Positions 1 through 6,833 are shown, numbered from the stretch's first letter. The stretch: DNA of 7,480 bases from JBGTIS01 sp041745535 (GCA_041745535.1 JBGTIS010000075.1:1-7480), one strand, 5' to 3'. Made by a program: numbers and translations. Notes: generated by a model not told the origin, from the letters alone.

Positions 1-1
1 G

Positions 2-1717
2 AAGTTTAAGAAAGATTCTTTGGAGGTTGGTGAATCTGAGAACTGGCAAAATGGCCTAAAAGATACTCGCTCTATCGCAGTTCCTGGAAGTTGGAACGAG
101 CAATTCACCGACCTCAGAGATTATCTGGGGATGGCCTGGTATGAAACAGAAACCTATGTGCCTGCCTCGTGGCAGGGTCAGCGTATCTTCATCCGGGTGG
201 GCTCAGCGAATTATGCTGCCAAAGTTTGGATAAACGGACAGCAGGTTGGTCAGCACGAAGGAGGACATTTGCCTTTTGCCTTTGAAATTGTGAAGTTTAT
301 CAATTGGGGCAAAACCAACAGAATCAGCATTCAGATTGAAAACTACCTGAAGCCTTCCCGGGTGCCTACCGGTAATGTAGCAGGAAGCCCTTTCCAGAGT
401 TATCCAAAATCAAACTATGACTTTTTTCCCTATGCAGGTCTCCACCGGGATGTTTGGTTGTACTCCATCCCTAACAACGCCTCTATTAAAGACATAACTG
501 TTAAAACTGATTTCGATAATACCACGGGTAGCGTAGAAGTAAAAGTAGTAACTGAAGGAAATGCCCGGCAGGGTAAAGTAGTTATTTCAGGGGAAGGGCA
601 GCAATATGAAGCTGGCCTTAGTTTTGCAAATAACAGCGCTACTGCCACCCTTTCCATACCTGAAGTACGACTTTGGTCACCCGAATCCCCCCACCTCTAC
701 CAGGTGGATGTAACCATCGGGAATAACAGAACTACGCAGGATCACTACTCCCTGGAAACCGGGGTGAGAACTATTAGTGTGACAGAGAACGAACTTTTGC
801 TGAACGGTAAACCTATCTTTTTAAAAGGATTTGGCAAGCACGAGGACTTTCCCATTTTCGGGAAGGGTACCGCCCATCCGGTTATTGTAAAAGATTTCGC
901 ATTGATGAAATGGACAGGCGCCAATTCTTTCCGCACCTCTCACTATCCTTACGATGAAGCATATATGCGGATGGCAGATCGTGAGGGCTTTCTGATTATT
1001 GATGAAACGCCTGCCGTAGGATTGTATTTTCACGGGGATACCACCGAGCTGGCGCAACGGCAGGCAATGAACAAGCAATACATTCAGGAGCTAATCACCC
1101 GGGACAAGAATCACCCATCAGTGATCATGTGGTGCATAGCCAATGAGCCCTTTCCAGAAGACCTGAGTTTTAATGGAGGTAGCAGGGGAAGAGAGGCTAC
1201 GCCAAAGAGTATTGCTTTGTTCGAAGCGTTATTTGCTCTTGTTAAAGAAATGGATACAACCCGTTTGGCAACCCTGGTGGGCGTAATGGGCGGTCCTGCC
1301 GAATGGCTGGGCCTGGCGGATATCATTTGCATCAACCGCTATTATGGCTGGTATACCCATTTAGGCGATCTGGAAGGCGCGACTAATTTATTGGGCATGG
1401 AGTTGGATGGACTGCACAAAAGATTCAACAAGCCTATCATCATTACCGAATTTGGAGCAGATACTTATCCGGGTATGCATGCGGTGGAGCCAGAGATGTT
1501 CACTGAAGAGTTTCAAACCAGGTTTATCAAAGCTTACTTAGATGTGGCTGATGCCAGAGATTTTATGGCCGGGATGCATGTATGGGCTTTCGCTGATTTC
1601 AAAACCAGTCAGGGCCTCATCCGGTTTGGGGGTGTTAACCACAAAGGCGTATTTACCCGTGACCGGAAGCCCAAAGCAGCCGCGCATTATTTAAGGTCAC
1701 GGTGGACGAAGCAATAA
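2..1717 (+). CDS. uidA: beta-glucuronidase, glycoside hydrolase family 2 (5' partial)
   Basis: Predicted to hydrolyse terminal beta-D-glucuronic acid from glucuronides or oligosaccharides. The frame is open from base 2, and no ATG precedes the conserved N-terminal domain, so the gene begins outside the window. The first possible internal start, a TTG at base 20, is not the true start; residue numbers below count from it. By comparison with E. coli GusA (603 aa), about 20 residues plus any signal peptide are missing. Domains in order are a jelly-roll sugar-binding domain (about 1-150, with VPGSWNEQF and HEGGHLPF), an Ig-like sandwich (about 155-245) and a TIM barrel (about 250-560). Seen residues are acid/base E376 in IANEP, nucleophile E477 in ITEFGAD, D134 in YDFFPYAG, Y441/Y445 in NRYYGWY, W522, R535, and the NxK glucuronate-carboxylate motif N540-H-K542. 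The NxK motif argues for glucuronidase rather than galactosidase activity. The segment between DETPAVG and the catalytic NEP is shorter than in E. coli, so the enzyme lacks the long gut-type loop 1. Cellular location is unknown because the N-terminus is absent. Confidence 0.93.
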   Translation, partial: KFKKDSLEVGESENWQNGLKDTRSIAVPGSWNEQFTDLRDYLGMAWYETETYVPASWQGQRIFIRVGSANYAAKVWINGQQVGQHEGGHLPFAFEIVKFINWGKTNRISIQIENYLKPSRVPTGNVAGSPFQSYPKSNYDFFPYAGLHRDVWLYSIPNNASIKDITVKTDFDNTTGSVEVKVVTEGNARQGKVVISGEGQQYEAGLSFANNSATATLSIPEVRLWSPESPHLYQVDVTIGNNRTTQDHYSLETGVRTISVTENELLLNGKPIFLKGFGKHEDFPIFGKGTAHPVIVKDFALMKWTGANSFRTSHYPYDEAYMRMADREGFLIIDETPAVGLYFHGDTTELAQRQAMNKQYIQELITRDKNHPSVIMWCIANEPFPEDLSFNGGSRGREATPKSIALFEALFALVKEMDTTRLATLVGVMGGPAEWLGLADIICINRYYGWYTHLGDLEGATNLLGMELDGLHKRFNKPIIITEFGADTYPGMHAVEPEMFTEEFQTRFIKAYLDVADARDFMAGMHVWAFADFKTSQGLIRFGGVNHKGVFTRDRKPKAAAHYLRSRWTKQ

Positions 1718-1770
1718 TTTTTAAGAATATTGATACTTGTAAGTCAGTTAAAGGGTAAAGAAAGATTAAG

Positions 1771-1801
1771 TTTGACGTCAGATTTTTACACTCTATCTAA
1801 G
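1771..1801 (+). promoter_or_regulatory. possible Bacteroidota-type promoter with overlapping palindrome
   Basis: TTTG at 1771-1774 is followed after 19 nt by TATCTAAG (1794-1801). This resembles the Bacteroidota -33 TTTG / -7 TAnnTTTG arrangement, but the -7 element matches only 4 of its 6 fixed positions. A perfect 8-bp palindrome, TGACGTCA (1773-1780), overlaps the -33 box and could be an operator core. The regulator's ATG follows 9 nt after the -7 element, implying a very short leader. The match is weak and could be chance. Confidence 0.25.
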
Positions 1802-1810
1802 TAATGTGAT

Positions 1811-2536
1811 ATGAAGGCGCTTAGCCAGCAAAATTTTATTCAACAGCTTTCCATCGACTGCGTAATATTTGGCTACCAGGAAGGGCAGCTCAAAGTATTG
1901 GTTCCTAAGCTTAATTTCAAAGGTGACTTCTGGGCTTTGCCGAGTGGTTTTATTTTTCAGTGTGAAGGCATTGATCAGGCTGCCCGCAGAATTCTTGAGG
2001 AAAGAACGGGGATAAAGGATATTTTTCTGGAGCAGTATCGTGTTTTTGGCAATACCAAAAGAACCAGTATTGAGTTTATGGAACGATTGATCGCACTTAA
2101 TCTAGAAAAATTACCTGATGAAAGCACCTTCAGGGATGAGTATGAGTGGTTTACCCGTAGGTTTGTCGCTATCGGTTATTATGCCTTGGTTGATATCAAT
2201 AAAGTGGTGCCCCGGATCATGGAATTAGATGAATCCATTGAATGGTATAACATCTATGATTTACCAAACATGATTATGGATCATAATGAACAAGTGAATA
2301 CTGCACTTGACATGCTGCGTATCAACTTTGACCACAAACTGATGTGGTTCAACCTCCTCCCCGAAACATTTACCATGAAAGAAATTCAGCACCTTTATGA
2401 AACTGTATATAATAGGCCATTCCCCAGAAACAATTTCCAAAAGAAAATCCTGGGTCTTAATGTGTTGGAAAGGTTGGAAAAAAAATATACCGGTGCTGCA
2501 AACAAAGCTCCTTATCTGTATCGGTTTAAAAAGTAA
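1811..2536 (+). CDS. Nudix-like transcriptional regulator (NrtR/AraR type) with degenerate Nudix box
   Basis: A 241-residue DNA-binding regulator. The N-terminal Nudix fold (about 13-160) serves in this family as effector sensor, and a winged helix-turn-helix closes the protein (about 182-239, from LLPETFTMKEIQHLYE through RNNFQKKILGL to LYRF). Its overall pattern resembles BT0354 (AraR) of Bacteroides thetaiotaomicron. The Nudix box spans residues 46-68. Against GX5EX7REUXEEXGU, G46, E52, R60, E64, G67 and I68 are kept, but the RE glutamate is I61 and the last EE glutamate is R65. Hydrolase activity is therefore unlikely and sensing likely. It lies 93 nt after the glucuronidase on the same strand, so a role in controlling that gene or a glycan locus is reasonable, but the effector cannot be read from the sequence. 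The ATG at 1811 is used because the upstream ATG at 1804 is followed at once by TGA. No clear Shine-Dalgarno precedes it. Confidence 0.88.
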   Translation: MKALSQQNFIQQLSIDCVIFGYQEGQLKVLVPKLNFKGDFWALPSGFIFQCEGIDQAARRILEERTGIKDIFLEQYRVFGNTKRTSIEFMERLIALNLEKLPDESTFRDEYEWFTRRFVAIGYYALVDINKVVPRIMELDESIEWYNIYDLPNMIMDHNEQVNTALDMLRINFDHKLMWFNLLPETFTMKEIQHLYETVYNRPFPRNNFQKKILGLNVLERLEKKYTGAANKAPYLYRFKK

Positions 2537-2762
2537 GCACTTATTCATGATAAGCTACCAATCAGGCTAAAGCACGCTTAATTGAATTTGTGAAAAAAGG
2601 CCGTATCCACATTAATTATCCTGCTCAAAGCTTAAAGAAATGTCTCAGACGATAAGCAATAAACAGTACAATAAATTTGAGCGAATGCAACCTGCTTCTA
2701 CTTAACTTTTCAGGTATCAATGGGTGAGGCTAAAGATGAGCATCGCCCGATCATGATTTGGG

Positions 2763-2784
2763 GAAATATTTTATAAAATATTTC
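2763..2784. repeat. perfect 22-bp AT-rich palindrome
   Basis: The half-arm GAAATATTTTA (2763-2773) is followed directly by its exact reverse complement (2774-2784) with no spacer; every one of the 11 pairs matches. It is too AT-rich and lacks the U-tract needed for an intrinsic terminator, so an operator for a dimeric regulator is the more natural reading. The 10-bp palindrome GAAATATTTC at 3112-3121, directly before the lipoprotein ATG at 3123, repeats the outer part of each arm. Which protein would bind is unknown; the adjacent Nudix-type regulator is one candidate. Confidence 0.6.
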
Positions 2785-2848
2785 TATTACCGATCTATTC
2801 ATGGGAGATTTCAGGGAATACTGATCGGAAAAGTAAAAGCAGCTTTTA

Positions 2849-2866
2849 TATTTGTTGCGGTGTTAG
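2849..2866 (+). repeat. stray copy of the repeat arm seen at 6146-6163
   Basis: The 18 nt here match bases 6146-6163 at 16 positions, with two transitions, sharing TATTTG-TGCGGTGTT-G. The matching stretch at 6146 is the right arm of the inverted-repeat element at 6040-6169. No matching left arm was found upstream, so this would be a solitary or decayed copy. Chance similarity of this length in 7.5 kb is possible. Confidence 0.4.
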
Positions 2867-2873
2867 GTGATTA

Positions 2874-3034
2874 TTGATGATACCTGGGCCATAACTGACT
2901 GTTGCAGGGTTTGGTGATGTAAGCATCCGCTATATCTTCAAAGCCAGCCTAGTGGGAATCTACGCTATCCTATCTTCTTTGGCGGATATCAGTTGTTTAA
3001 ATGACAGTGTAGCACGCTGAGGTTCAGTCTGATT
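2874..3034 (-). pseudogene. remnant of a response-regulator receiver domain (possibly from a hybrid two-component sensor)
   Basis: On the minus strand, 3034-2963 reads as NQTEPQRATLSF, then KQLISAKEDRIA, followed by a stop. After 14 nt and a frame change, 2948-2874 reads AGFEDIADAYITKP then CNSQLWPRYHQ and a stop. Together these match the second half of a receiver domain: strand beta4 ending in a SAK/TAK motif, then the loop DRIAGFExGADAYITKPFN with the conserved lysine before cis-proline, then the start of the last helix. The ADAYITKPFN form is typical of Bacteroidota hybrid two-component regulators. The phosphoacceptor-aspartate half would lie where the lipoprotein gene now is and is absent. 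The C-terminal DNA-binding part is also not detectable downstream. A frameshift, at least two stops and truncation at both ends mark it as dead. Recognition is by eye, so confidence is moderate. Confidence 0.55.
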
Positions 3035-3122
3035 CAGATTAATAAATGTTAAATTCAATCTTTTGCCTATTTTTATGACAAAATTACTGACAAGCACCCT
3101 GAAAATTACGAGAAATATTTCC

Positions 3123-5774
3123 ATGCTACTCAAAAGTATCTTAGGCCTGTTTTGCTTTTTCCTTTTAACAGGATGTGACCAGCAACCGAATTGTGAAGCG
3201 GTAGACAGCAGGGAAGCCATGAGGATTTCAGACTCCCTCACCCAATCTTTGAATTGGCCGGATGAACTCAAAATGACCTACTTCGCCGGGCCTGACATCA
3301 CGCCAAGCCCTGCCAGCCTGGCGGTAGCCCCTACGGGTGAAGTGTTTGCCGGTGTGGATATGATGGGATCGCTGGGAAAAGACCCCGGTAAAGGAGCCAT
3401 CATCAAACTGACAGATTGCAATCATGATGGTGTGGCTGATCGCCATACTGAGTTTGCCAAAGTGGATAATCCTCGTGGTATCCTTCCGGTAGGAGATCAG
3501 GTCTTTGTACTTCATACTACCTTTTCTGAAGAAACCGGCAAGGCCAGTGGTATGGATCTGGTGGTTTTTGAAGATACCGACCACGATGGTGTGGCAGATG
3601 GTCCTTCCAAACCCCTCATTCAAAATATCAGCTCTCCCAAATTTCTGCGGGACCGGGGTACCGATCATGCCACCAACGGTATTCGTATGGGCATAGATGG
3701 GTGGATCTACATTGCCGTGGGCGACTTTGGCTTTCACAATGCGGTTGACCGTTCAGGAAAAAAGCTCACCATGCTGGGTGGTGGTATTGTCAGAGTTCGC
3801 CCCGATGGCAAAGAGATGGAAGTATATACGCACGGTATGCGTAACATTTACGATGTGGCGATTGATCCGTACATGAATATTTTTGCCCGTGGCAATACCA
3901 ATGATGGAGGCGGATGGAACATCCGCTTTTCGCACCAGATCCAATCCGGGGAATATGGCTACCCGGTACTGTTTAAACATTTTACCAATGAAATCATTCC
4001 GGCGCTGGTAGATGTAGGGGGAGGCTCAGGAGCAGGATCATTATTTATGGATGATCCGCACTGGCCCAAACCATACAATCAGGTGCCCATGATGGCAGAC
4101 TGGGGCAGAAATCAATTGTATATTCACCGCGTCACTGAAGATGGGGCAAGCTTTACCCAGGAGCAGGAAGCGTTTATCAACCTGCCGCAGATCACTGATC
4201 TGGATATAGATGGCTCCGGCCAGCTTTTTCTTTCTGCCTGGGATGGGGCAGGTTATAAGGGAGATTCCAGCAAAGGTTTTATTGTACGTGCGGTGCCTAA
4301 AGACTGGGAATACAATGCTTTCCCTGATCTCAATGAGGCATCAACAGAGGAACTGGCGGCTTTACTGAAGTCTGGTAGTGCCGTAACTCGTTTGCAGGCC
4401 CAGCAGGCATTACTCACCCGTTCGGAAGAAGCGACCGCGGCGGCAGCCTGGGAAATCGCGGCAGACCAAAGCCTTCCCCTTTACAGCCGGGTAGCCGGAA
4501 TTTTTACCTACGCGCAGGCTGCGAAAGAAAACGGTGTCGACAACCTGGTAACCCTCATTTCAGATGATAAGGTAAAAGAGTTCGCGCTCCGTGCACTTGC
4601 TGACCGCAAAGCATTTCTGGAAGATGTGCCGCTTGAACCTTTTGTACAAAGCCTGAACGATCCTTCCCCCCGTGTGCAGGCAGCAGCCATTGTAGGGCTG
4701 GGAAGGCTTGGCCGGCAGGAAGCTGCCCCGGCCTTACTCAATATTCCTGTGCCCGACTCCTTTGTGGCTCCGGTCAAAGGCACGGAAGGGCCTCATGCTA
4801 CGCCCAATGCCGCTATCATCCCGGCGCATCTGGCAGTCCGTGCTTTGGTGAGCCTGGATGCTGTGGAGGCATGTATGCAGGCAGTTGGCACGGAGCGTAA
4901 TACCCTTGCCCTCTGGGCTTTGCGCTACATGCACGATCCAGCCGCGGTACAAGGGCTGATCGCGGCTTATGAAAAGAGCGATGAGACAACACAAAAAAAA
5001 GAAATCCTGACCACTTTATCTCGTCTTTACCAAAAAGAGGCGCCTTATGATGGCTCCTGGTGGTGGAGTACCCGGCCTGATACGCATGGGCCTTACTACA
5101 AGACTACCACCTGGGAATCTTCTCCCATAATCAAAGCCCTGCTTGTGAAGGAAAGAAACAAAGCCACTGCTTCAGGAAAAGAGTTTTTCGCGGATCTCAA
5201 TGGCAAACACCGGATGGGCATCACCGAATTTGGCGGAGAGGAAGTACTGGCTGCCCAGGAAAATGAAGTTAAAGTGGATCTGGATAAAATCAGGAATGAG
5301 AAAGGGCAGATAGGGAAATCTTCCATTGAAGATGTGATGCTGGCCCTGGATCAGGTGAAAGGCGATCCCGCATTGGGAAAAACCATCTTTACCCAACAGG
5401 GGTGCGTGGCCTGCCATAGCATCAGTACCAGCGAGACGATGAAAGGACCTTTTATGGGGCAAATCGGCTCTATTATGACGCGAGAACAAATTGCTGAGTC
5501 TATCCTCAAGCCCAATGCTTCTATTTCACAGGGATTTGCATCCGTACAGATTGCCACGAAGGATGGAAAAAACCTGACAGGGTTTGTTTCGGAGGAATCC
5601 GCAGACAGGCTGGTGGTACGTAACATAGCAGGACAGGTATTTACCGTTAACAAAGAGAATATAGAAACCCGTAAGGAACTGGAAACGTCTATGATGCCTG
5701 CCGGACTGGCCAATGCCCTGTCGTATGAGGAATTTGCTGCCCTGGTCACCTTCCTTTCTCAACAGAAAAAATAG
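3123..5774 (+). CDS. lipoprotein with predicted dehydrogenase propeller, HEAT-like repeats and C-terminal cytochrome c (TIGR02604/TIGR02603 type)
   Basis: A predicted cell-envelope oxidoreductase of 883 residues. Residues 1-18 form a lipoprotein signal (MLLKSILGLFCFFLLTGC, lipobox LLTGC, lipidated C18). Residues about 40-390 form a beta-propeller like the Pirellula/Verrucomicrobium membrane-bound dehydrogenase domain and contain two EF-hand-like DxxxDGxxD loops (98-106 and 151-159, HDGVAD), probably calcium sites. Residues about 400-630 are alpha-helical HEAT-like repeats (for example DPSPRVQAAAIVGLGRLG). A tryptophan-rich linker with WWWSTRPDTHGPYY follows at about 640. The C-terminal haem domain (about 745-882) carries C761-V-A-C764-H765 and a late SMMPAGL that could supply the distal methionine ligand. 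The family is thought to oxidise sugars or polyols and pass electrons to cytochrome c; the substrate here is unknown. The ATG at 3123 gives an 18-residue signal peptide; an in-frame ATG at 3075 (899 aa) and a TTG at 3063 are possible but make a long n-region. The gene stands alone, with no clear terminator after it. Confidence 0.88.
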   Translation: MLLKSILGLFCFFLLTGCDQQPNCEAVDSREAMRISDSLTQSLNWPDELKMTYFAGPDITPSPASLAVAPTGEVFAGVDMMGSLGKDPGKGAIIKLTDCNHDGVADRHTEFAKVDNPRGILPVGDQVFVLHTTFSEETGKASGMDLVVFEDTDHDGVADGPSKPLIQNISSPKFLRDRGTDHATNGIRMGIDGWIYIAVGDFGFHNAVDRSGKKLTMLGGGIVRVRPDGKEMEVYTHGMRNIYDVAIDPYMNIFARGNTNDGGGWNIRFSHQIQSGEYGYPVLFKHFTNEIIPALVDVGGGSGAGSLFMDDPHWPKPYNQVPMMADWGRNQLYIHRVTEDGASFTQEQEAFINLPQITDLDIDGSGQLFLSAWDGAGYKGDSSKGFIVRAVPKDWEYNAFPDLNEASTEELAALLKSGSAVTRLQAQQALLTRSEEATAAAAWEIAADQSLPLYSRVAGIFTYAQAAKENGVDNLVTLISDDKVKEFALRALADRKAFLEDVPLEPFVQSLNDPSPRVQAAAIVGLGRLGRQEAAPALLNIPVPDSFVAPVKGTEGPHATPNAAIIPAHLAVRALVSLDAVEACMQAVGTERNTLALWALRYMHDPAAVQGLIAAYEKSDETTQKKEILTTLSRLYQKEAPYDGSWWWSTRPDTHGPYYKTTTWESSPIIKALLVKERNKATASGKEFFADLNGKHRMGITEFGGEEVLAAQENEVKVDLDKIRNEKGQIGKSSIEDVMLALDQVKGDPALGKTIFTQQGCVACHSISTSETMKGPFMGQIGSIMTREQIAESILKPNASISQGFASVQIATKDGKNLTGFVSEESADRLVVRNIAGQVFTVNKENIETRKELETSMMPAGLANALSYEEFAALVTFLSQQKK

Positions 5775-5880
5775 CGTGGGAAGGGCAGCATCAGTGGTTT
5801 TGTATTCAGGATTGGATGGAACAACTATGAAAAATTAAAACATTTCAGCAAACAAATTTAAGAAAATGAGCTTTATCGGA

Positions 5881-5982
5881 TTATCCAACAACTTCAGTTA
5901 CGTAGGTGTAATTTGAGTAGTCTGTTTCTCTGATGGCTTTTTTTTCGCCCAGAAGGCTGCCCTTTTGCACCTGCCATCTTTC
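5881..5982 (-). pseudogene. possible 3' remnant of an unidentified gene
   Basis: A short minus-strand frame without a start codon reads ERWQVQKGSLLGEKKAIRE and then TDYSNYTYVTEVVG before a stop. Its composition looks protein-like rather than random, but I recognise no family. It lies between the lipoprotein gene and the repeat element, where nothing else is coding, so it may be the tail of a lost gene. An overlapping plus-strand frame, MSFIGLSNNFSYVGVI (5865-5915), is equally short and unsupported. Confidence 0.15.
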
Positions 5983-6039
5983 TTATTATAAAAGCTCTTT
6001 TTAACATTACCAATCTATATGCTGGATTTTATTTAAGGC

Positions 6040-6169
6040 TTAACGCCAAATGCAGCAGATGCCCCGGCCATGTTTGCGCTTTTACTTCCGTTGATCCATG
6101 GTAGTCATTGGCGCAACTAGTTTTCTAATACGCTTCAAACAGGGGTATTTGCTGCGGTGTTGGCGGTAG
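6040..6169. repeat. 130-bp element with long imperfect terminal inverted repeats
   Basis: The left arm (6040-6065: TTAACGCCAA, then ATGCAGCAGATGCCCC) and the reverse complement of the right arm (6142-6169, GGGGTATTTGCTGCGG to GTTGGCGGTAG) align at 20 of 26 positions with one 2-nt gap. The 76-nt centre has shorter internal pairings such as TTGCGC (6074-6079) with GCGCAA (6111-6116), so a single strand could fold into a branched hairpin. The outer edge is the motif GTTGGCGGTAG, which recurs at 6821 and, inverted, at 7438. The element codes for nothing: one 30-codon minus frame (CANDYHGSTEVKAQTWPG) has no start. It is most like a mobile-cassette boundary, a MITE or a recombination site. The identity is unknown; the structure is seen directly. 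Confidence 0.7.
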
Positions 6170-6171
6170 TT

Positions 6172-6786
6172 TCATTCTTTATCCTCCGTTAATTTTTTAA
6201 TTAAGCCGGTCAGCTCTTTATCTTTTTTTGGACCTGTATCAACATGTGAGAAGTAATTCTGAGTATTGGGTGCCCAATCAAAATATGTTCCTGCCTTTTT
6301 AGTCTTCATTTCTACTTCCTGATTTTTTGTCAAGGTCATTCGTTGCTCAAATATTTTCTTGGGATTCTCATCAACAGATTCAACGTAAACTTGTAAAAGG
6401 TATTCACCAGCTAAAAAATCATAACTTGTTCCGTCTTTAGGCATTAAGAAATGATGGTTACAAGCAATACCGTTCTTGCTTATAAAAAGCCCGCTACCTC
6501 TTACAAGTCTGTCGTTGTCATAGACCCAAACATTGAAGTTCTGAATTGATTCACCTCTTTGTAATCGGATATACATGTTCTGAATGTATTTTCCTTTGTC
6601 TGATGTGCTATAAAGTAAAGTCCTAATGAATACTTTTTTGTACTCTTGCCCTGCACCGTCAGGCCCAAAAAAGATAACGGTTGGTCTTGTCATTTTTACC
6701 ATACCACTTTTTACTCTTGTTAGCCAAAAGGTCAATCCTGAGATTGCAAGTGCTACTAACGATATTGTCAAAGTGATATATTCCAT
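6172..6786 (-). CDS. single-pass membrane protein of unknown function
   Basis: A 204-residue protein I cannot name. Residues 4-22 (ITLTISLVALAISGLTFWL) form one membrane helix. The basic stretch after it (TRVKSGMVKMTR) suggests, by the positive-inside rule, that the remaining 180 residues are cytoplasmic. That domain looks beta-rich and well conserved in style (PTVIFFGPDG, IRTLLYSTSDKGKYIQNMY, GSGLFISKNGIACNHHFLMP, FLAGEYLLQVYVES), followed by a charged tail ending KKLTEDKE. No catalytic motif is evident. The ATG at 6786 is preceded by AAAGATGGA, an acceptable ribosome site; another ATG 5 nt upstream is out of frame. The start lies 47 nt downstream of the toxin gene's stop, so co-transcription with vapBC is possible. 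The stop is only 2 nt from the edge of the inverted-repeat element. Base composition is clearly AT-richer than the left half (19 G+C in 60 at 6301-6360, against 29 in 60 at 5221-5280), which suggests acquisition. Confidence 0.8.
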   Translation of the reverse strand: MEYITLTISLVALAISGLTFWLTRVKSGMVKMTRPTVIFFGPDGAGQEYKKVFIRTLLYSTSDKGKYIQNMYIRLQRGESIQNFNVWVYDNDRLVRGSGLFISKNGIACNHHFLMPKDGTSYDFLAGEYLLQVYVESVDENPKKIFEQRMTLTKNQEVEMKTKKAGTYFDWAPNTQNYFSHVDTGPKKDKELTGLIKKLTEDKE

Positions 6787-6820
6787 TCCATCTTTAAATT
6801 ATCTCAATCGACAGCATGTC

Positions 6821-6831
6821 GTTAGCGATAG
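6821..6831 (+). repeat. boundary motif copy GTTAGCGATAG between cassette units
   Basis: Matches GTTGGCGGTAG at 6159-6169 in 9 of 11 positions. As there, the stop codon of the minus-strand gene to its right begins 2 nt after the motif. Just inside it lies a small hairpin, CGACA-GCA-TGTCG (6809-6821). It appears to be a shortened version of the same boundary sequence, lacking the long left arm. The 47-nt spacer also has to carry any promoter for the membrane-protein gene. Confidence 0.55.
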
Positions 6832-6833
6832 GG

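Larger units (their letters stand above)
2537..3074. other. 538-bp gap without an intact gene
   Basis: No complete coding frame is convincing on either strand. The gap contains a frameshifted receiver-domain remnant on the minus strand (2874-3034), a perfect 22-bp palindrome (2763-2784) and an 18-nt match to a repeat arm found near 6146 (all listed separately). It must also hold the promoter of the downstream lipoprotein gene, but no element with both a -33 and a -7 box was found. The stretch 2585-2700 shows nothing recognisable. Confidence 0.7.

Noticed and set aside
2540..2554. Stem CTTAT-TCATG-ATAAG after the regulator as a terminator
   Set aside because: Only 5 AT-rich pairs and no following T-run.
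2707..2775. Plus-strand frame containing HRPIMIWGNIL as a glycosidase remnant
   Set aside because: Resemblance to HPSIIMW of family 2 enzymes is too short, and the flanking residues do not fit.
2847..2854. TATATTTG, a perfect match to the Bacteroidota -7 element, as promoter of the lipoprotein gene
   Set aside because: No TTTG or similar -33 box at 19-21 nt upstream, the leader would exceed 220 nt, and the bases overlap the repeat-arm match. TAAATTTG at 2672-2679 has the same fault.
3063..3122. Upstream starts of the lipoprotein (TTG 3063, ATG 3075)
   Set aside because: They produce an unusually long charged n-region; the ATG at 3123 gives a compact lipoprotein signal. ATG 3075 cannot be excluded.
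3228..3737. Long minus-strand open frame of 169 codons opposite the lipoprotein gene
   Set aside because: The plus-strand frame has clear lipobox, propeller and haem motifs; the opposite frame is a by-product of its codon use.
5941..5975. T-run beside GCCCAGAAGGCTGCCC as a terminator
   Set aside because: The arms do not pair beyond 3-4 bases in the required geometry, so no stable stem precedes the T-run on either strand.
6038..6169. Integron attC site
   Set aside because: GCTTAAC at 6038-6044 fits RYYYAAC, but the right arm has GTTGGCG rather than GTTRRRY and does not pair with it properly. No integrase or attI is visible. An attC covariance-model scan would settle it.
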